DNA of 64,000 bases from Pseudomonas sp. LFM046 (GCF_000949385.2 NZ_JYKO02000001.1:1698620-1762619), one strand, 5' to 3'. Positions 10,754 to 21,352 are shown, counted from the stretch's first letter. The notes: generated by a model from the letters alone, not told the origin. Numbers and translations are program-made.

Positions 10754-11668
10754 GTGGACAAGCTCAGCGCCCTCACCATGTTTGTCGCCACCGCCGAATT
10801 CGGCAGCTTCAGCCGTGCCGCCGAGCAACTGGGCAAGACACCGTCGGCCCTGACCAAGGCGGTGGGGCACCTGGAAACCGAGCTGGGTACCCGCCTGTTC
10901 GAGCGCACCACCCGGCGCATGGCCCTCACCGAGGCGGGGCAGATCTACCTGGAAGGTGCCCGTCAGGCCTTGATGCAGCTGCAACTGGCCGGGGAGGAAC
11001 TGGACCAGTTGCACCACGAACTGCGCGGCAGTTTGCGGCTTATCGCGCCGCCGTCGTTCGGCCCGGCGTTCCTCAACGAAGTCTGCTGCCGCTTCATGGA
11101 CGCCCACCCCCAAGTGCGCCTGGAGGTGCACCTGAACGACACCTTCCTGGACTTGATTGACGGCGGCTACGACCTCGCCCTGCGCGACGGCCCCACGGAC
11201 CTGCCGGGGTTGATCGCCCGCCCGCTGACGGAAAACCGCATCCTCCTGTGCTGCAGCCCCGCCTACCTGGAGCGCAAGGGGCTGGAGGTGTCGCTGGAGA
11301 CCTATCTGCAGCATGACTGGCTGATCTTCCGGCATCCCGTGCTCAATCGGCATTTCTGGTGGCTGCGGCTGGATGGCGAGCGTATCCGTGTGCCGCAACC
11401 CGTACCGAAACTGGCCAGTGACAACTTCGACTTCCTGCTCACCTGCCTGCTGGCCGGCCACGGGTTGCAGATCGTTCCGCAATGGAGCGCCGCGCCTTAT
11501 CTGGCCAGCGGCCAACTGGTGCGCGTACTGCCTGAATACGAGATGGAGCCTGACGCGTTCGGCCCCTGGGTGCATGTCCTCTACCTGGCCCACCGCCGGC
11601 GGACCCGCAAGGTGCGGGTGTTCATCGAGATGCTGGAGGGGTATCTGCGGGAGCGGGGGATTGCTTGA
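10754..11668 (+). CDS. LysR-family regulator, copy 2
   Basis: Paralogue of 6965-7882: 304 residues, HTH beginning VDKLSALTMFVATAEFGSFS and the same CrgA-like effector domain. The start is a GTG at 10754, chosen because the protein then aligns residue for residue with copy 1; the longer in-frame extension to 10709 would cover the promoter palindrome. It is the third gene of the second module and probably controls the divergent amidohydrolase/TorF pair. Confidence 0.9.
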   Translation: MDKLSALTMFVATAEFGSFSRAAEQLGKTPSALTKAVGHLETELGTRLFERTTRRMALTEAGQIYLEGARQALMQLQLAGEELDQLHHELRGSLRLIAPPSFGPAFLNEVCCRFMDAHPQVRLEVHLNDTFLDLIDGGYDLALRDGPTDLPGLIARPLTENRILLCCSPAYLERKGLEVSLETYLQHDWLIFRHPVLNRHFWWLRLDGERIRVPQPVPKLASDNFDFLLTCLLAGHGLQIVPQWSAAPYLASGQLVRVLPEYEMEPDAFGPWVHVLYLAHRRRTRKVRVFIEMLEGYLRERGIA

Positions 11669-11805
11669 GCATCGTCTGAAGGCGCACAGCTGTGGCGCCC
11701 CCACAGGGACCGGCCAGCCCTGGGCATGTCTACCGGCAGGAGCTTTTTTTCAAGTCAGCCTCTGGATAAGCTCGCCTTTCCCGTTTCCGCAGCCGAGACA
11801 TTCCC

Positions 11806-13542
11806 ATGGCGCAGCAATGGCCGGCCGAAGGCATCGCCCGACTGATCCTTGAAGGCTTCGACGACTACCGCGAGCATTTCCGCCGGATCACCGACGGTGC
11901 CCGCGCGCGTTTCGAGTTGGCGCAATGGCCGGCCACCCAGCAGGCCGCCGCGCAGCGGATCGCCCTGTACGAGGTGAAGGTGGCGGAAACCAGCGGGCGC
12001 CTGCATGAGGCCTATGCGTCGGAAGAGCTGCTGGACGTCCAGCTCTGGCCACTGGTCAAGAGTGCCTACATCGACCTGATCGACGTGCGCCTGGACGATG
12101 AGCTTTCCGAGACTTGGTACAACTCCGTGTTCTGCGGCCTGTTCAGCCACGACCTCATCAGCGATGGCTGCATGTTCATCCACACCACCCGGCCTTCCCT
12201 GCGCACTCACGAACGCGCGCCGCAGACTCGTAGCTACCGCCCTGAAGGCCGCCTGCACGCCGCGCTTTCGGCCATCCTCGATGACTACCGCTTCAACGTG
12301 CCCTACGACGACCGCGCCGGTGACCTGGAGCGCCTGGAGGTTCAGCTGCGCGAACACCTGCCGGACTGGGTCTGCAAGGACCCCGAGCTGTGCATCGAGC
12401 TCTTCGCCTCGCCGCTGTTCCGCAACAAGGGCGCGTACCTGGTGGGACGCCTCTACACCCGCGATGAGCAGTGGCCCCTGGTGATCCCGCTGTTGCACCG
12501 CGAGGGCAAGGGCATCCAGGCCGACGCGGTGATCACCGACGAGGCGGAAGTCTCCATCATCTTCTCCTTCACCCGCTCCTACTTCATGGTGGACGTGGCG
12601 GTGCCCGCCGAATTCGTCGGCTTCCTCAAGCGCATCCTCCCGGGCAAGCACATTGCTGAGCTGTACACCTCTATCGGCTTCTACAAGCACGGCAAGTCGG
12701 AGTTCTACCGCGCCCTGATCAACCACCTGGCCAATACCGACGATCGCTTTGTCATGGCGCCCGGTGTGCGCGGCATGGTGATGAGCGTGTTCACGCTGCC
12801 GGGCTTCAACACCGTGTTCAAGGTCATCAAGGACCGCTTCGCCCACGCCAAGACCGTGGACCGCAACACCGTGATCGAGAAGTACCGCCTGGTGAAGAAC
12901 GTCGACCGGGTAGGGCGCATGGCCGATACCCAGGAGTTTGCCGACTTCCGCTTCCCGAAATCCAAGTTCGACCCGGACTGCCTGGCGGAACTGCTGGAGG
13001 TGGCGCCGTCCACCATCGCTGTCGAAGGCGACGTGGTGTTGATCCGTCACTGCTGGACCGAGCGCCGCATGACCCCGCTGAACATCTACCTGGAAAGCGC
13101 CAGCGACGCCCAGGTACACGAGGCGCTCTACGACTACGGCCTGGCCATCAAGCAACTGGCGGCGGCGAACATCTTCCCCGGCGACATGCTGCTGAAGAAC
13201 TTCGGCGTCACCCGCCACGGCCGCGTGGTGTTCTACGACTACGACGAAATCTGCTTCCTCACCGAGGTGAATTTCCGCGTCATCCCGCCGCCGCGCTATC
13301 CGGAGGACGAGCTGTCCGCCGAGCCCTGGTATTCCGTGGCGCCCAATGACGTGTTCCCCGAGGAGTTCCCGCGCTTCCTCTTCGCCGATATCGGCCAGCG
13401 CCGGCTGTTCGCCAAGCTCCATGGCGACCTGTACGACGCCGAATACTGGAAAACCCTGCAAGCAGCCATCCGCTCCGGCAAAGTGATCGACGTCTTTCCC
13501 TACCGGCGCCAGGAACGGGAACTGACGGAAGCCATTCAGTAA
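11806..13542 (+). CDS. aceK: Isocitrate dehydrogenase kinase/phosphatase
   Basis: Bifunctional enzyme that phosphorylates isocitrate dehydrogenase to divert carbon into the glyoxylate shunt and dephosphorylates it to reopen the TCA cycle. 578 residues, the normal AceK length. The regulatory N-terminal half is followed by the kinase-like half with [18 protein letters not shown], a Gly-rich nucleotide region, and the catalytic stretch [20 protein letters not shown] followed by YDYDEICFL. It is not linked to aceA/aceB here, as is usual in pseudomonads. The AraC-type gene follows by 9 bp, so the two may be co-transcribed. Confidence 0.96.
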   Translation: MAQQWPAEGIARLILEGFDDYREHFRRITDGARARFELAQWPATQQAAAQRIALYEVKVAETSGRLHEAYASEELLDVQLWPLVKSAYIDLIDVRLDDELSETWYNSVFCGLFSHDLISDGCMFIHTTRPSLRTHERAPQTRSYRPEGRLHAALSAILDDYRFNVPYDDRAGDLERLEVQLREHLPDWVCKDPELCIELFASPLFRNKGAYLVGRLYTRDEQWPLVIPLLHREGKGIQADAVITDEAEVSIIFSFTRSYFMVDVAVPAEFVGFLKRILPGKHIAELYTSIGFYKHGKSEFYRALINHLANTDDRFVMAPGVRGMVMSVFTLPGFNTVFKVIKDRFAHAKTVDRNTVIEKYRLVKNVDRVGRMADTQEFADFRFPKSKFDPDCLAELLEVAPSTIAVEGDVVLIRHCWTERRMTPLNIYLESASDAQVHEALYDYGLAIKQLAAANIFPGDMLLKNFGVTRHGRVVFYDYDEICFLTEVNFRVIPPPRYPEDELSAEPWYSVAPNDVFPEEFPRFLFADIGQRRLFAKLHGDLYDAEYWKTLQAAIRSGKVIDVFPYRRQERELTEAIQ

Positions 13543-13551
13543 GGCGTCACC

Positions 13552-14571
13552 ATGGTCGAACACGTATTTTCCCGCGCCACCTGGCTGAACTCGCTGCACA
13601 TGTCGGCGCTGACGGTCGCCTTGCTGCAGGAGGAGGGTATCTCCGCCTGCGACGTACTGACCGGCAGCGGCATCAGCGAGCAAGACCTCGCGGAGCTGCA
13701 GCGGCTGGTCAACCCCGATCAGGAGCAGGTGGTCTACGCCAATGCGGTTCGCCTGGCACCGCGCCCGGCCCTGGGGCTCACCCTCGGCCTGCGGACGCGC
13801 ATCTCCGCCTACGGGCTGCTGGGCTACGCCATGTTGTCGGCGCCCACCTTCGGCGAGGCGCTGCGCATCGGCCTGAACTACCCGGTGCTGCTGGGCACCT
13901 ACTTCCGCCTGGCCCTGGAGCAGGACGGCGACACCGCCTGGCTCAGCGCTACCGGTTACAGCGAGGACGAGTCGCTGCGGGCGTTCAATACCGAGGTCTG
14001 CCTGGGGTCGCTCAAGGTCACCTTTGCCGACCTGCTGGGGCAACCCTTGCCGCTGCGCGCGGTGCAACTGGACTACCCGGCCAGCAGTGGCATGGCGCGG
14101 CCCTATGCACGGGGCTTCGGCTGTCCGGTGAGCTTTGGCGAGCAACGCAGCGCCATCGGTTTCGACGCCTCGTGGCTGGCACGCCGGCTACCCCTGGCTG
14201 ACCCGGTGACCCACAAGGAAATGCTCGAACAGTGCCGGCGCCAGAACGTCGAGTTCGCCGCCCGCCGCGCGTGGCTGGAGCGCGTGCGCAGCCTGATCAA
14301 TGCCCGCCTGCAAGACCCGCCGGGGCTGGAGGAACTGGCCAAGCAGATGAACTGCTCATCCCGCAGCCTGCGCCGCCACCTGGCCCAGCAGCAGACCAGC
14401 TACCAGCAACTGCTGGACGAACTGCGCTTCACCCGCGCCAAGGAAATGCTCCAGCAGGGCGACATCCCCATCTACCGCATTGCCGAAGAACTCGGCTTCA
14501 GCGAAACCGCCAGCCTGCGCCACGCCTTCCAGCGCTGGAGCGGTCAGCCGCCGAGTCATTTTCGGGGGTAA
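13552..14571 (+). CDS. AraC-family regulator with arabinose-binding-like N-terminus
   Basis: Transcription regulator of 339 residues. The N-terminal about 200 residues resemble the Arabinose_bd (PF12625) domain of OruR/ArgR-like pseudomonad regulators (GLTLGLRTRISAYGLLGYAM is characteristic). The C-terminal AraC double HTH runs from about 250 to 335 (LEELAKQMNCSSRSLRRHLA and IAEELGFSETASLRHAFQRW). It starts 9 bp after aceK. Its target is unknown; linkage suggests aceK or central carbon metabolism, but that is inference. Confidence 0.88.
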   Translation: MVEHVFSRATWLNSLHMSALTVALLQEEGISACDVLTGSGISEQDLAELQRLVNPDQEQVVYANAVRLAPRPALGLTLGLRTRISAYGLLGYAMLSAPTFGEALRIGLNYPVLLGTYFRLALEQDGDTAWLSATGYSEDESLRAFNTEVCLGSLKVTFADLLGQPLPLRAVQLDYPASSGMARPYARGFGCPVSFGEQRSAIGFDASWLARRLPLADPVTHKEMLEQCRRQNVEFAARRAWLERVRSLINARLQDPPGLEELAKQMNCSSRSLRRHLAQQQTSYQQLLDELRFTRAKEMLQQGDIPIYRIAEELGFSETASLRHAFQRWSGQPPSHFRG

Positions 14572-14596
14572 CAGACAGAGCGATTGCGACATCTGC

Positions 14597-14676
14597 ATGG
14601 GTTTCGCTCCGCTCTACCCATCCTACGGTAATGCCCCAACTTCCGACGTAGGATGGGTAGAGCCTGCGAAACCCAT
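14597..14676. repeat. GTAGGATGGG palindromic repeat, tail-to-tail copy
   Basis: Inverted repeat with an ATGGGTTTCGCTCCGCTCTA arm on the left and a GTAGGATGGGTAGAGCCTGC arm on the right. The arms are inverted relative to the copy at 7933. The right arm encodes the last residues of the gene at 14623-14970. Confidence 0.65.
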
Positions 14677-14970
14677 CGATTCGATGGCAGGGGATTCGCC
14701 CGAGGTGCCCCATGGGGCTGGAATCACCTCGTGGGTCAGCCAGCGGCGCAGGTTGCGGTTTTCCGGGTGGTAGAAGCGCCGCAGCAGCAGGTCGTAGCTG
14801 CCCGATTCGCTGATCATCATTTCCTCCTCCACCAGACCACGGCCGCACTTGAGCAGGCCGGTGCGCCATTGGTCGGCGTCGAGGCCGTCGTTCAGCCGGA
14901 CGTTGGCGGAAACGCCCAGCAGGCGGCCGTGGCGGAAGAAATGGCGGGTTTCGTAGAACGTGGTGCTCAT
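14623..14970 (-). CDS. Small conserved protein of unknown function, C-terminus runs into a repeat
   Basis: 115 residues, no signal peptide or membrane helix. The start ATG (MSTTFYETRHFFRHGR) has a clear AAGGAG ribosome site 7 bases upstream. The body contains VSANVRLNDGLDADQW, EEEMMISESGSYDLLLRRFY and NLRRWLTHEVIP and looks like a folded soluble protein. From memory a homologue sits beside aphA in P. aeruginosa, but I cannot name the family. The last roughly 17 residues (SMGFAGSTHPTSEVGALP) are read from the palindromic repeat, so the native stop seems to have been lost or the repeat inserted at the 3' end. Possible link to the polyamine genes that follow. Confidence 0.65.
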   Translation of the reverse strand: MSTTFYETRHFFRHGRLLGVSANVRLNDGLDADQWRTGLLKCGRGLVEEEMMISESGSYDLLLRRFYHPENRNLRRWLTHEVIPAPWGTSGESPAIESMGFAGSTHPTSEVGALP

Positions 14971-15026
14971 GGTGCAACTCCTTGTCGAACGATGAGGAGC
15001 CGCAACCGGGTACATCCAGAGAAGGG

Positions 15027-15100
15027 TGGCGGACTGTGCAAGGTTGGAACCACCGGTGTAGCAGCCGGCCGGGCGAATGCCCGCCTCGCACAGTCCGCCA
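15027..15100 (-). ncRNA. Structured RNA element in the leader of the 14623 gene
   Basis: A perfect 13-bp inverted repeat (TGGCGGACTGTGC / GCACAGTCCGCCA) closes a 48-base interior. The interior can itself fold a CGGGC-ATTC-GCCCG hairpin and a CCGG-CTGCTACA-CCGG hairpin, giving a multi-branched shape. It lies 56 bases upstream of the minus-strand ATG at 14970, the place of a riboswitch or leader regulator. It is not one of the riboswitch classes I can recognise. Strand is assigned from the downstream gene; the symmetrical stem would fold on either strand. Confidence 0.4.
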
Positions 15101-15284
15101 TGACTGCCGGGTAACTGAAAGAGATGCCCAGTCGACCTGCATGGCTTTCTGCGCGCTACATCCCGGAGTTCCAGTCCGGGTCGCGACCGAAGCCGCAAAG
15201 AGGCCGGATGCTGCCCAAGGGCTTTGTAGGACGGCAATGCGGTTGGGGTGTCGGATGTTTCGGATTGGCGATGCAATCCGGTTT
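15101..15284. other. Intergenic stretch with no recognised content
   Basis: Lies between the structured element and a palindromic repeat, upstream of the acetylpolyamine amidohydrolase. I see no ORF with a ribosome site and no clear promoter motif. The region must contain the start of the minus-strand leader transcript. Confidence 0.3.
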
Positions 15285-15359
15285 CGTAGGATGGGTGGAG
15301 CTTGCGATACCCATCGATCGGCGGCCGCATGGGTATCGCTCCGCTCCACCCATCCTACG
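15285..15359. repeat. GTAGGATGGG palindromic repeat
   Basis: 75-bp inverted repeat with arms CGTAGGATGGGTGGAGC and GCTCCACCCATCCTACG, a third member of the family at 7933 and 14597. It ends about 155 bp before the amidohydrolase start. Confidence 0.7.
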
Positions 15360-15515
15360 GGTCGTCATGAGAGAGTGTTTCGCATTGAGAGGGGTGTTCG
15401 GCCAGATAACTTGGCCACTTTGATCCCCTATTGGCCGCCGCCGCCACTGCGCAAACACCCCTGATCCGCCACAGAATCCCCTCACCAATAACAAGACCCG
15501 AATGAGGTGCCCTCC

Positions 15516-17638
<2,123 letters not shown>

Positions 17639-17652
17639 TTTCCGAGCACTCA

Positions 17653-17680
17653 AAAAAAGGGCCGCATTGCGGCCCTTTCT
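17653..17680. terminator. Bidirectional terminator
   Basis: A-run, then AAGGGCCGC-ATT-GCGGCCCTT with TTCT after it. The stem is symmetrical with A-tract and T-tract flanks, so it can end both the plus-strand amidohydrolase/binding-protein transcript and the minus-strand LysR transcript. Confidence 0.85.
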
Positions 17681-17706
17681 GCTTCTCGGCTGGACTGATC
17701 GGTGCG

Positions 17707-18627
17707 CTACGAGGCGACCTCGACCTTCTGGGCGAGGCGCTCCCGGCAGAAGTCCACGAACAACTGCGCCGGCTTGGTCAGTTGTCCGCGCTTGAGCCGG
17801 GCCGCCACCAGACCGGAGGTGGCCACGGGTTCGGTGATGTTGACGGTGACCACCTTCTTGCCGTCGTAGGTGCATTCGGAGTGGGGGCGGGTGACCAGCA
17901 GGGAGAAGCCGAAGCCCTGGCCAACCATGCCACGCACCATCTCGATCGATGGCGAGCTGAAGACGATGTTGGGGGTCAGGCCCATGTCGTGGAACAGGCT
18001 GACGAAGTAGGTCCGGCTCGGTTGCACGTCCAGCAGGATCATCGGTTCCAGGCAAAGATCGCGCAGGGACACCTGGGCCTGGTTGGCGAAGCGGTGGTTC
18101 TCCGGCAACAGCGCATAGGGCTTCTGCGGTGGCATCAGCGGCTCGGTCGCGATGGTGCTGTCCAGATCGTGGTCGTAGAGGAAGGCCAGGTCGAAGGTGC
18201 CGGCGGTCAGGCCCTGCACCAGCTCCTGCTGCTCGCCATCGCGGATGCGGATGTCCACCCCAGGATAGAGTTCGCGGAAGCCCGCGATCAGCTGCGGCAG
18301 GTAGAGCGGGGCGACGGTTTCGAAGCAGCCGATGTCGATCTGTCCGGCGACGATGTCGTTGTCAGCCAGGGCGTTCTGCTCGAACTCGCGGGCCACCCGC
18401 AGCAGCTCCTGGGCCTTCTGGTAGAAGCGCGTGCCGCTGGGTGTCAGGGACACGCCCTGGGCGTGGTGGCGGATGAACAGCTGCACGCCGAAGCTTTCTT
18501 CCAGGCCCTTGATGGCCGTGGAAATGGACGGCTGAGCGATGTACAGCTTGCGCGACGCTTCGGCCACGCTGCCGGCCTCCACGGTCGTCACGAAATACTT
18601 GAGTTGTCGCAAGGTATAGGTAGCCAC
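17707..18627 (-). CDS. LysR-family regulator of the amine-catabolism island
   Basis: LysR regulator of 306 residues. The HTH lies at about 4-60 (YTLRQLKYFVTTVEAGSVAE, PSISTAIKGLEESFG); a BenM/CysB-like effector domain follows. Two GTG codons could start it; I chose the second (18627, VATYTLRQ) because an AGAGG ribosome site sits 5 bases upstream and pseudomonad relatives begin MATYTLRQ. It heads the island on the opposite strand. An AT-rich sequence near its start is repeated before the dehydrogenase and the aminotransferase, which makes it the best candidate regulator of the whole island. Confidence 0.9.
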   Translation of the reverse strand: MATYTLRQLKYFVTTVEAGSVAEASRKLYIAQPSISTAIKGLEESFGVQLFIRHHAQGVSLTPSGTRFYQKAQELLRVAREFEQNALADNDIVAGQIDIGCFETVAPLYLPQLIAGFRELYPGVDIRIRDGEQQELVQGLTAGTFDLAFLYDHDLDSTIATEPLMPPQKPYALLPENHRFANQAQVSLRDLCLEPMILLDVQPSRTYFVSLFHDMGLTPNIVFSSPSIEMVRGMVGQGFGFSLLVTRPHSECTYDGKKVVTVNITEPVATSGLVAARLKRGQLTKPAQLFVDFCRERLAQKVEVAS

Positions 18628-18730
18628 GGGCACCTCTGCTGCTCGGCCGCCGGTGCGTGCGGCGGCCCATTCTGCTTGTCGTTGTGGGTTGCACCTTACC
18701 CCAGGCAGCGCCTGTTGAACCGCATGGGCT

Positions 18731-18776
18731 ACCGAGTTTTTTCATATGACTCGAGCATATTTTTCATATTTTTCCT
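18731..18776. promoter_or_regulatory. Shared AT-rich operator-like sequence, copy A
   Basis: ACCGAGTTTTTTCATATG, then CGAGCATATTTTTCATA and TTTTTCC. It shares its pattern (GAGCTTTTTC-TAT, CGAG-ACA-ATTT, ATTTTCC) with copies B (19738) and C (25434). It lies about 105 bp upstream of the LysR start on the other strand, so it could serve autoregulation. Confidence 0.5.
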
Positions 18777-18916
18777 CTGCCGGACGCTGGCGCACCACCT
18801 GTCTCGACGCTGTTCAGGCGGGTGGATTATCGCGTCATGGGGCTGTTCACCGCCGTCAATCTGCTGGGCGTCGATGTCGTCGACCTCCCGCGCCGCCTCG
18901 CCCATCACCTCGACGA

Positions 18917-18934
18917 CCCGGACCGAAGTCCGGG
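18917..18934. repeat. 18-bp hairpin repeat CCCGGACcgaaGTCCGGG
   Basis: Perfect 7-bp stem with a CGAA tetraloop, followed by CTACGGC. The same element with a TGAA loop is at 19691-19708. Both flank the GNAT gene. Confidence 0.6.
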
Positions 18935-19093
18935 CTACGGCTCTGGCATGTATGCGCCGTCGGGTGGACTTCTGCCCACCAACGCGATCCCTCCGCTCAC
19001 ACCGCCCCGGTGCGCTGCCCCGCTCAGCGCTTCAGCTCGGCAGTTCCCGGTGCTACTTTGGCCGGCCAACCCGCAAGGCCGAAGGAGCGAAGG

Positions 19094-19549
19094 ATGGCGA
19101 TCAGGAAGATGGTGCAGGCGGACATCGATGCGGTCAGCACCCTGTGCATGGCGGCGTTCAACGCTTCGGTGGCGCCTACGGTGTCCGCGCAGGGGGTCGA
19201 GACCTTCCGCAAGGTGGCATCTGCAGAGGCCTTCCAGCAGCGCATGCAGGGCGACAACTTGATGCTGGTGTTCGAGGATGCCGCCACGCTCAAGGGCATC
19301 CTCGAGCTCAGGGAAGGGCGTCATCTCGCCATGTTGTTTATCCACCCCCAGCATCAGCGCCAGGGTATCGGACAAGCCCTGGTAGCCGCGATGACCGCAC
19401 ATGCGCGAGTGGCGGCCATCACGGTCAAGGCATCGCTCACCTCGGTGCCGGCGTACCTGCGCTATGGCTTCCAGTGCACGGGCGATGCGGGCGAAGACGC
19501 AGGGCTGAGCTACCAGCCGATGGAGCTGCAAGTCGTCGCGAAGCCGTAG
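19094..19549 (+). CDS. GNAT-family N-acetyltransferase
   Basis: 151 residues. The GNAT motif A is at about 80-96 (LFIHPQHQRQGIGQALVAAM, with the acetyl-CoA pyrophosphate loop QRQGIG at 88-93), and motif B is YLRYGFQCTGDAGE. The start ATG (MAIRKMVQAD) has GGAGCGAAGG just upstream. The substrate is not evident; in this island an amine or polyamine is a reasonable guess. It is flanked on both sides by the 18-bp hairpin repeat and by related AT-rich sequences, so the gene may have arrived between duplicated flanks. Confidence 0.85.
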   Translation: MAIRKMVQADIDAVSTLCMAAFNASVAPTVSAQGVETFRKVASAEAFQQRMQGDNLMLVFEDAATLKGILELREGRHLAMLFIHPQHQRQGIGQALVAAMTAHARVAAITVKASLTSVPAYLRYGFQCTGDAGEDAGLSYQPMELQVVAKP

Positions 19550-19690
19550 GGTGGGCATCAGCCCATCAGCGATGCTTCTGTGCACGCCGGGCTATCGGCG
19601 GACGTCGAACCCTGGTGCGTTGCCTGTTCCTCGGCAATGGCGGCCTACCCCCTGCTGAGGCCTGTCCTGGCACGTCAGATACCTTCGGCC

Positions 19691-19708
19691 CCCGGACTGA
19701 AGTCCGGG
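19691..19708. repeat. 18-bp hairpin repeat CCCGGACtgaaGTCCGGG
   Basis: Second copy of the element at 18917-18934, again followed by CTACGGC, on the far side of the GNAT gene. Confidence 0.6.
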
Positions 19709-19737
19709 CTACGGCGGCGCTTTGCGCCCGCGTTCGT

Positions 19738-19785
19738 TACCGAGCTTTTTCTTATCCACCGAGCACATTTTTAATAATTTTCCTA
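19738..19785. promoter_or_regulatory. Shared AT-rich operator-like sequence, copy B
   Basis: ACCGAGCTTTTTCTTAT, then CGAGCACATTTTTAATAA and TTTTCC. It lies 75-125 bp upstream of the dehydrogenase start, the usual place for a LysR activation site plus core promoter. It is aligned with copies A and C. Confidence 0.55.
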
Positions 19786-19861
19786 AGCCGAGCTCTGGCG
19801 CACCATCTGCCTCGACCCGAATAACAACATGACCGCGCAGACGGTCGAGTGGGAGTGCAGC

Positions 19862-21352
19862 GTGTTCGATCTCGGCTATTGGCAGCAGAAGGCTGCCCGG
19901 CAAGGCTTCATTGACAAGGCTCTGATCGGTGGCCGCCAGGTGGCCGCCGCATCCGGCGCGACCTTTGACTCCATCAGCCCCGGCACCAACCAGTTGCTGG
20001 CCCGCGTGGCCGCCTGCGGCGAGTCGGAAGTGGACCTGGCGGTACGCACCGCGCGCCGTGCCTTCAACGAAGGCCCCTGGGCGCGCATGGCGCCGGTGGA
20101 GCGCAAGAAGGTACTGCTGCGCCTGTCCGAGTTGATGATGCAACACCGCGAAGAGCTGGCCCTGCTGGACTCCCTGAACATGGGCAAGCCGGTGATGGAT
20201 GCCTACAACATCGACGTGCCCGGCGCCGCCCATGTGTTCGCCTGGTACGGCGAGGCCCTGGACAAGCTCTACGACCAGGTGGCGCCTACCGCGCCCAACG
20301 CCCTGGCCACCATCACCCGCGAAGCCCTGGGCGTGATCGCCGCCGTGGTGCCCTGGAACTTCCCCCTCGACATGGCGGCCTGGAAGCTCGCTCCGGCGCT
20401 GGCCGCCGGCAACAGCGTGATCCTGAAGCCCGCCGAGCAGTCGCCGTTCTCCGCCCTGCGCCTGGCCGAACTGGCCCTGGAAGCCGGGCTGCCGGAAGGC
20501 GTGCTGAACGTGGTGCCGGGCCTGGGTGAGGCCGCCGGCAAGGCGCTGGGCCTGCACCCGGACGTGGATTGCCTGGTGTTCACCGGCTCCACCCAGGTGG
20601 GCAAGTACTTCATGGGCTACTCGGCCCAGTCCAACCTCAAGCAGGTCTGGCTGGAGTGCGGCGGCAAGAGCCCGAACCTGGTCTTCGACGACTGCCGCGA
20701 CCTGGACCTCGCCGCCGAGAAGGCTGCCTTCGGCATCTTCTTCAACCAGGGCGAAGTCTGCTCGGCGAACTCGCGTCTGTACGTCCAGCGCTCCATCCGC
20801 GATGAGTTCATCGAGCGCCTGCTGACCAAGGCGCGCAACTGGATGCCCGGCGACCCGCTGGACCCGGCCAGCCGTGCCGGCGCCATCGTCGACGCCGGGC
20901 AGACCGCGCGCATCATGGCCTTCATCGAGCAGGCGCAAGGGCAGGGCGCGAACCTGCTGGCGGGCGGCCGTCGCCTGACCTTCAACGGCTCCAGCAACTT
21001 CGTCGAACCCACCGTGTTCGCCGATGTGCACAGCGACATGGAGCTGGCGCGGGAAGAGGTGTTCGGCCCGGTGCTGGCCATCAGCACTTTCGAGTCCGAG
21101 GACGAGGCCATCCGCCTCGCCAATGACAGCGTCTACGGCCTTGCGGCCTCGGTGTGGAGCGATGACCTGCACCGCGCCCACCGTGTCGCCCGCGCGCTCA
21201 AGGCGGGCACCGTGTCGGTGAACACGGTGGACGCCCTGGACGTCACCGTGCCCTTCGGTGGCGGCAAGCAGTCCGGCTTCGGCCGCGACCTCTCGCTGCA
21301 TTCCTTCGACAAGTACAGCCAGCTGAAGACCACCTGGTTCCAGCTGCGCTGA
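19862..21352 (+). CDS. Gamma-glutamyl-gamma-aminobutyraldehyde-type dehydrogenase (PuuC/KauB-like)
   Basis: NAD(P)-dependent aldehyde dehydrogenase that oxidises aminoaldehydes from polyamine or diamine breakdown. 496 residues from a GTG at 19862 (VFDLGYWQQKAARQGF), chosen because GGGAG lies 6 bases upstream and the length matches PuuC; an ATG at 19829 has no ribosome site. The catalytic cysteine is C300 (NQGEVCSANSR), the general base E265 (LECGGKSPN), the NAD loop FTGSTQVGK, and the oxyanion Asn sits in PWNFP. It is first in the run that continues with the binding proteins. Paired with the class III aminotransferase at 25537, it gives the standard amine to aldehyde to acid route. Confidence 0.9.
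   Translation: MFDLGYWQQKAARQGFIDKALIGGRQVAAASGATFDSISPGTNQLLARVAACGESEVDLAVRTARRAFNEGPWARMAPVERKKVLLRLSELMMQHREELALLDSLNMGKPVMDAYNIDVPGAAHVFAWYGEALDKLYDQVAPTAPNALATITREALGVIAAVVPWNFPLDMAAWKLAPALAAGNSVILKPAEQSPFSALRLAELALEAGLPEGVLNVVPGLGEAAGKALGLHPDVDCLVFTGSTQVGKYFMGYSAQSNLKQVWLECGGKSPNLVFDDCRDLDLAAEKAAFGIFFNQGEVCSANSRLYVQRSIRDEFIERLLTKARNWMPGDPLDPASRAGAIVDAGQTARIMAFIEQAQGQGANLLAGGRRLTFNGSSNFVEPTVFADVHSDMELAREEVFGPVLAISTFESEDEAIRLANDSVYGLAASVWSDDLHRAHRVARALKAGTVSVNTVDALDVTVPFGGGKQSGFGRDLSLHSFDKYSQLKTTWFQLR

Larger units (their letters stand above)
18628..19093. other. 466-bp intergenic region between LysR and GNAT genes
   Basis: Contains one copy of the shared AT-rich operator-like sequence (18731-18776), about 30 bp beyond it that also match the 19741 copy (GCTGGCGCACCACCTGTCTC against GCTCTGGCGCACCATCTGCCTC), and a small hairpin repeat at 18917-18934. 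A hydrophobic open frame near 18822 has no ribosome site and no recognisable homology, so it is not called as a gene. Confidence 0.5.

Noticed and set aside
11755-14145. 796-residue minus-strand frame over aceK
   Set aside because: Antisense to the secure aceK and AraC genes; composition is that of a shadow frame.
15027-15100. tRNA reading of the 74-base stem element, which ends in CCA
   Set aside because: The 13-bp closing stem and the interior do not give a cloverleaf with D, anticodon and T arms.
18822-19000. Short hydrophobic frame (MDYRVMGLFTAVNLLGVDVV) between LysR and GNAT genes
   Set aside because: No ribosome site and no family match; it runs into the 18-bp hairpin repeat. Possibly a gene remnant, but not supportable.
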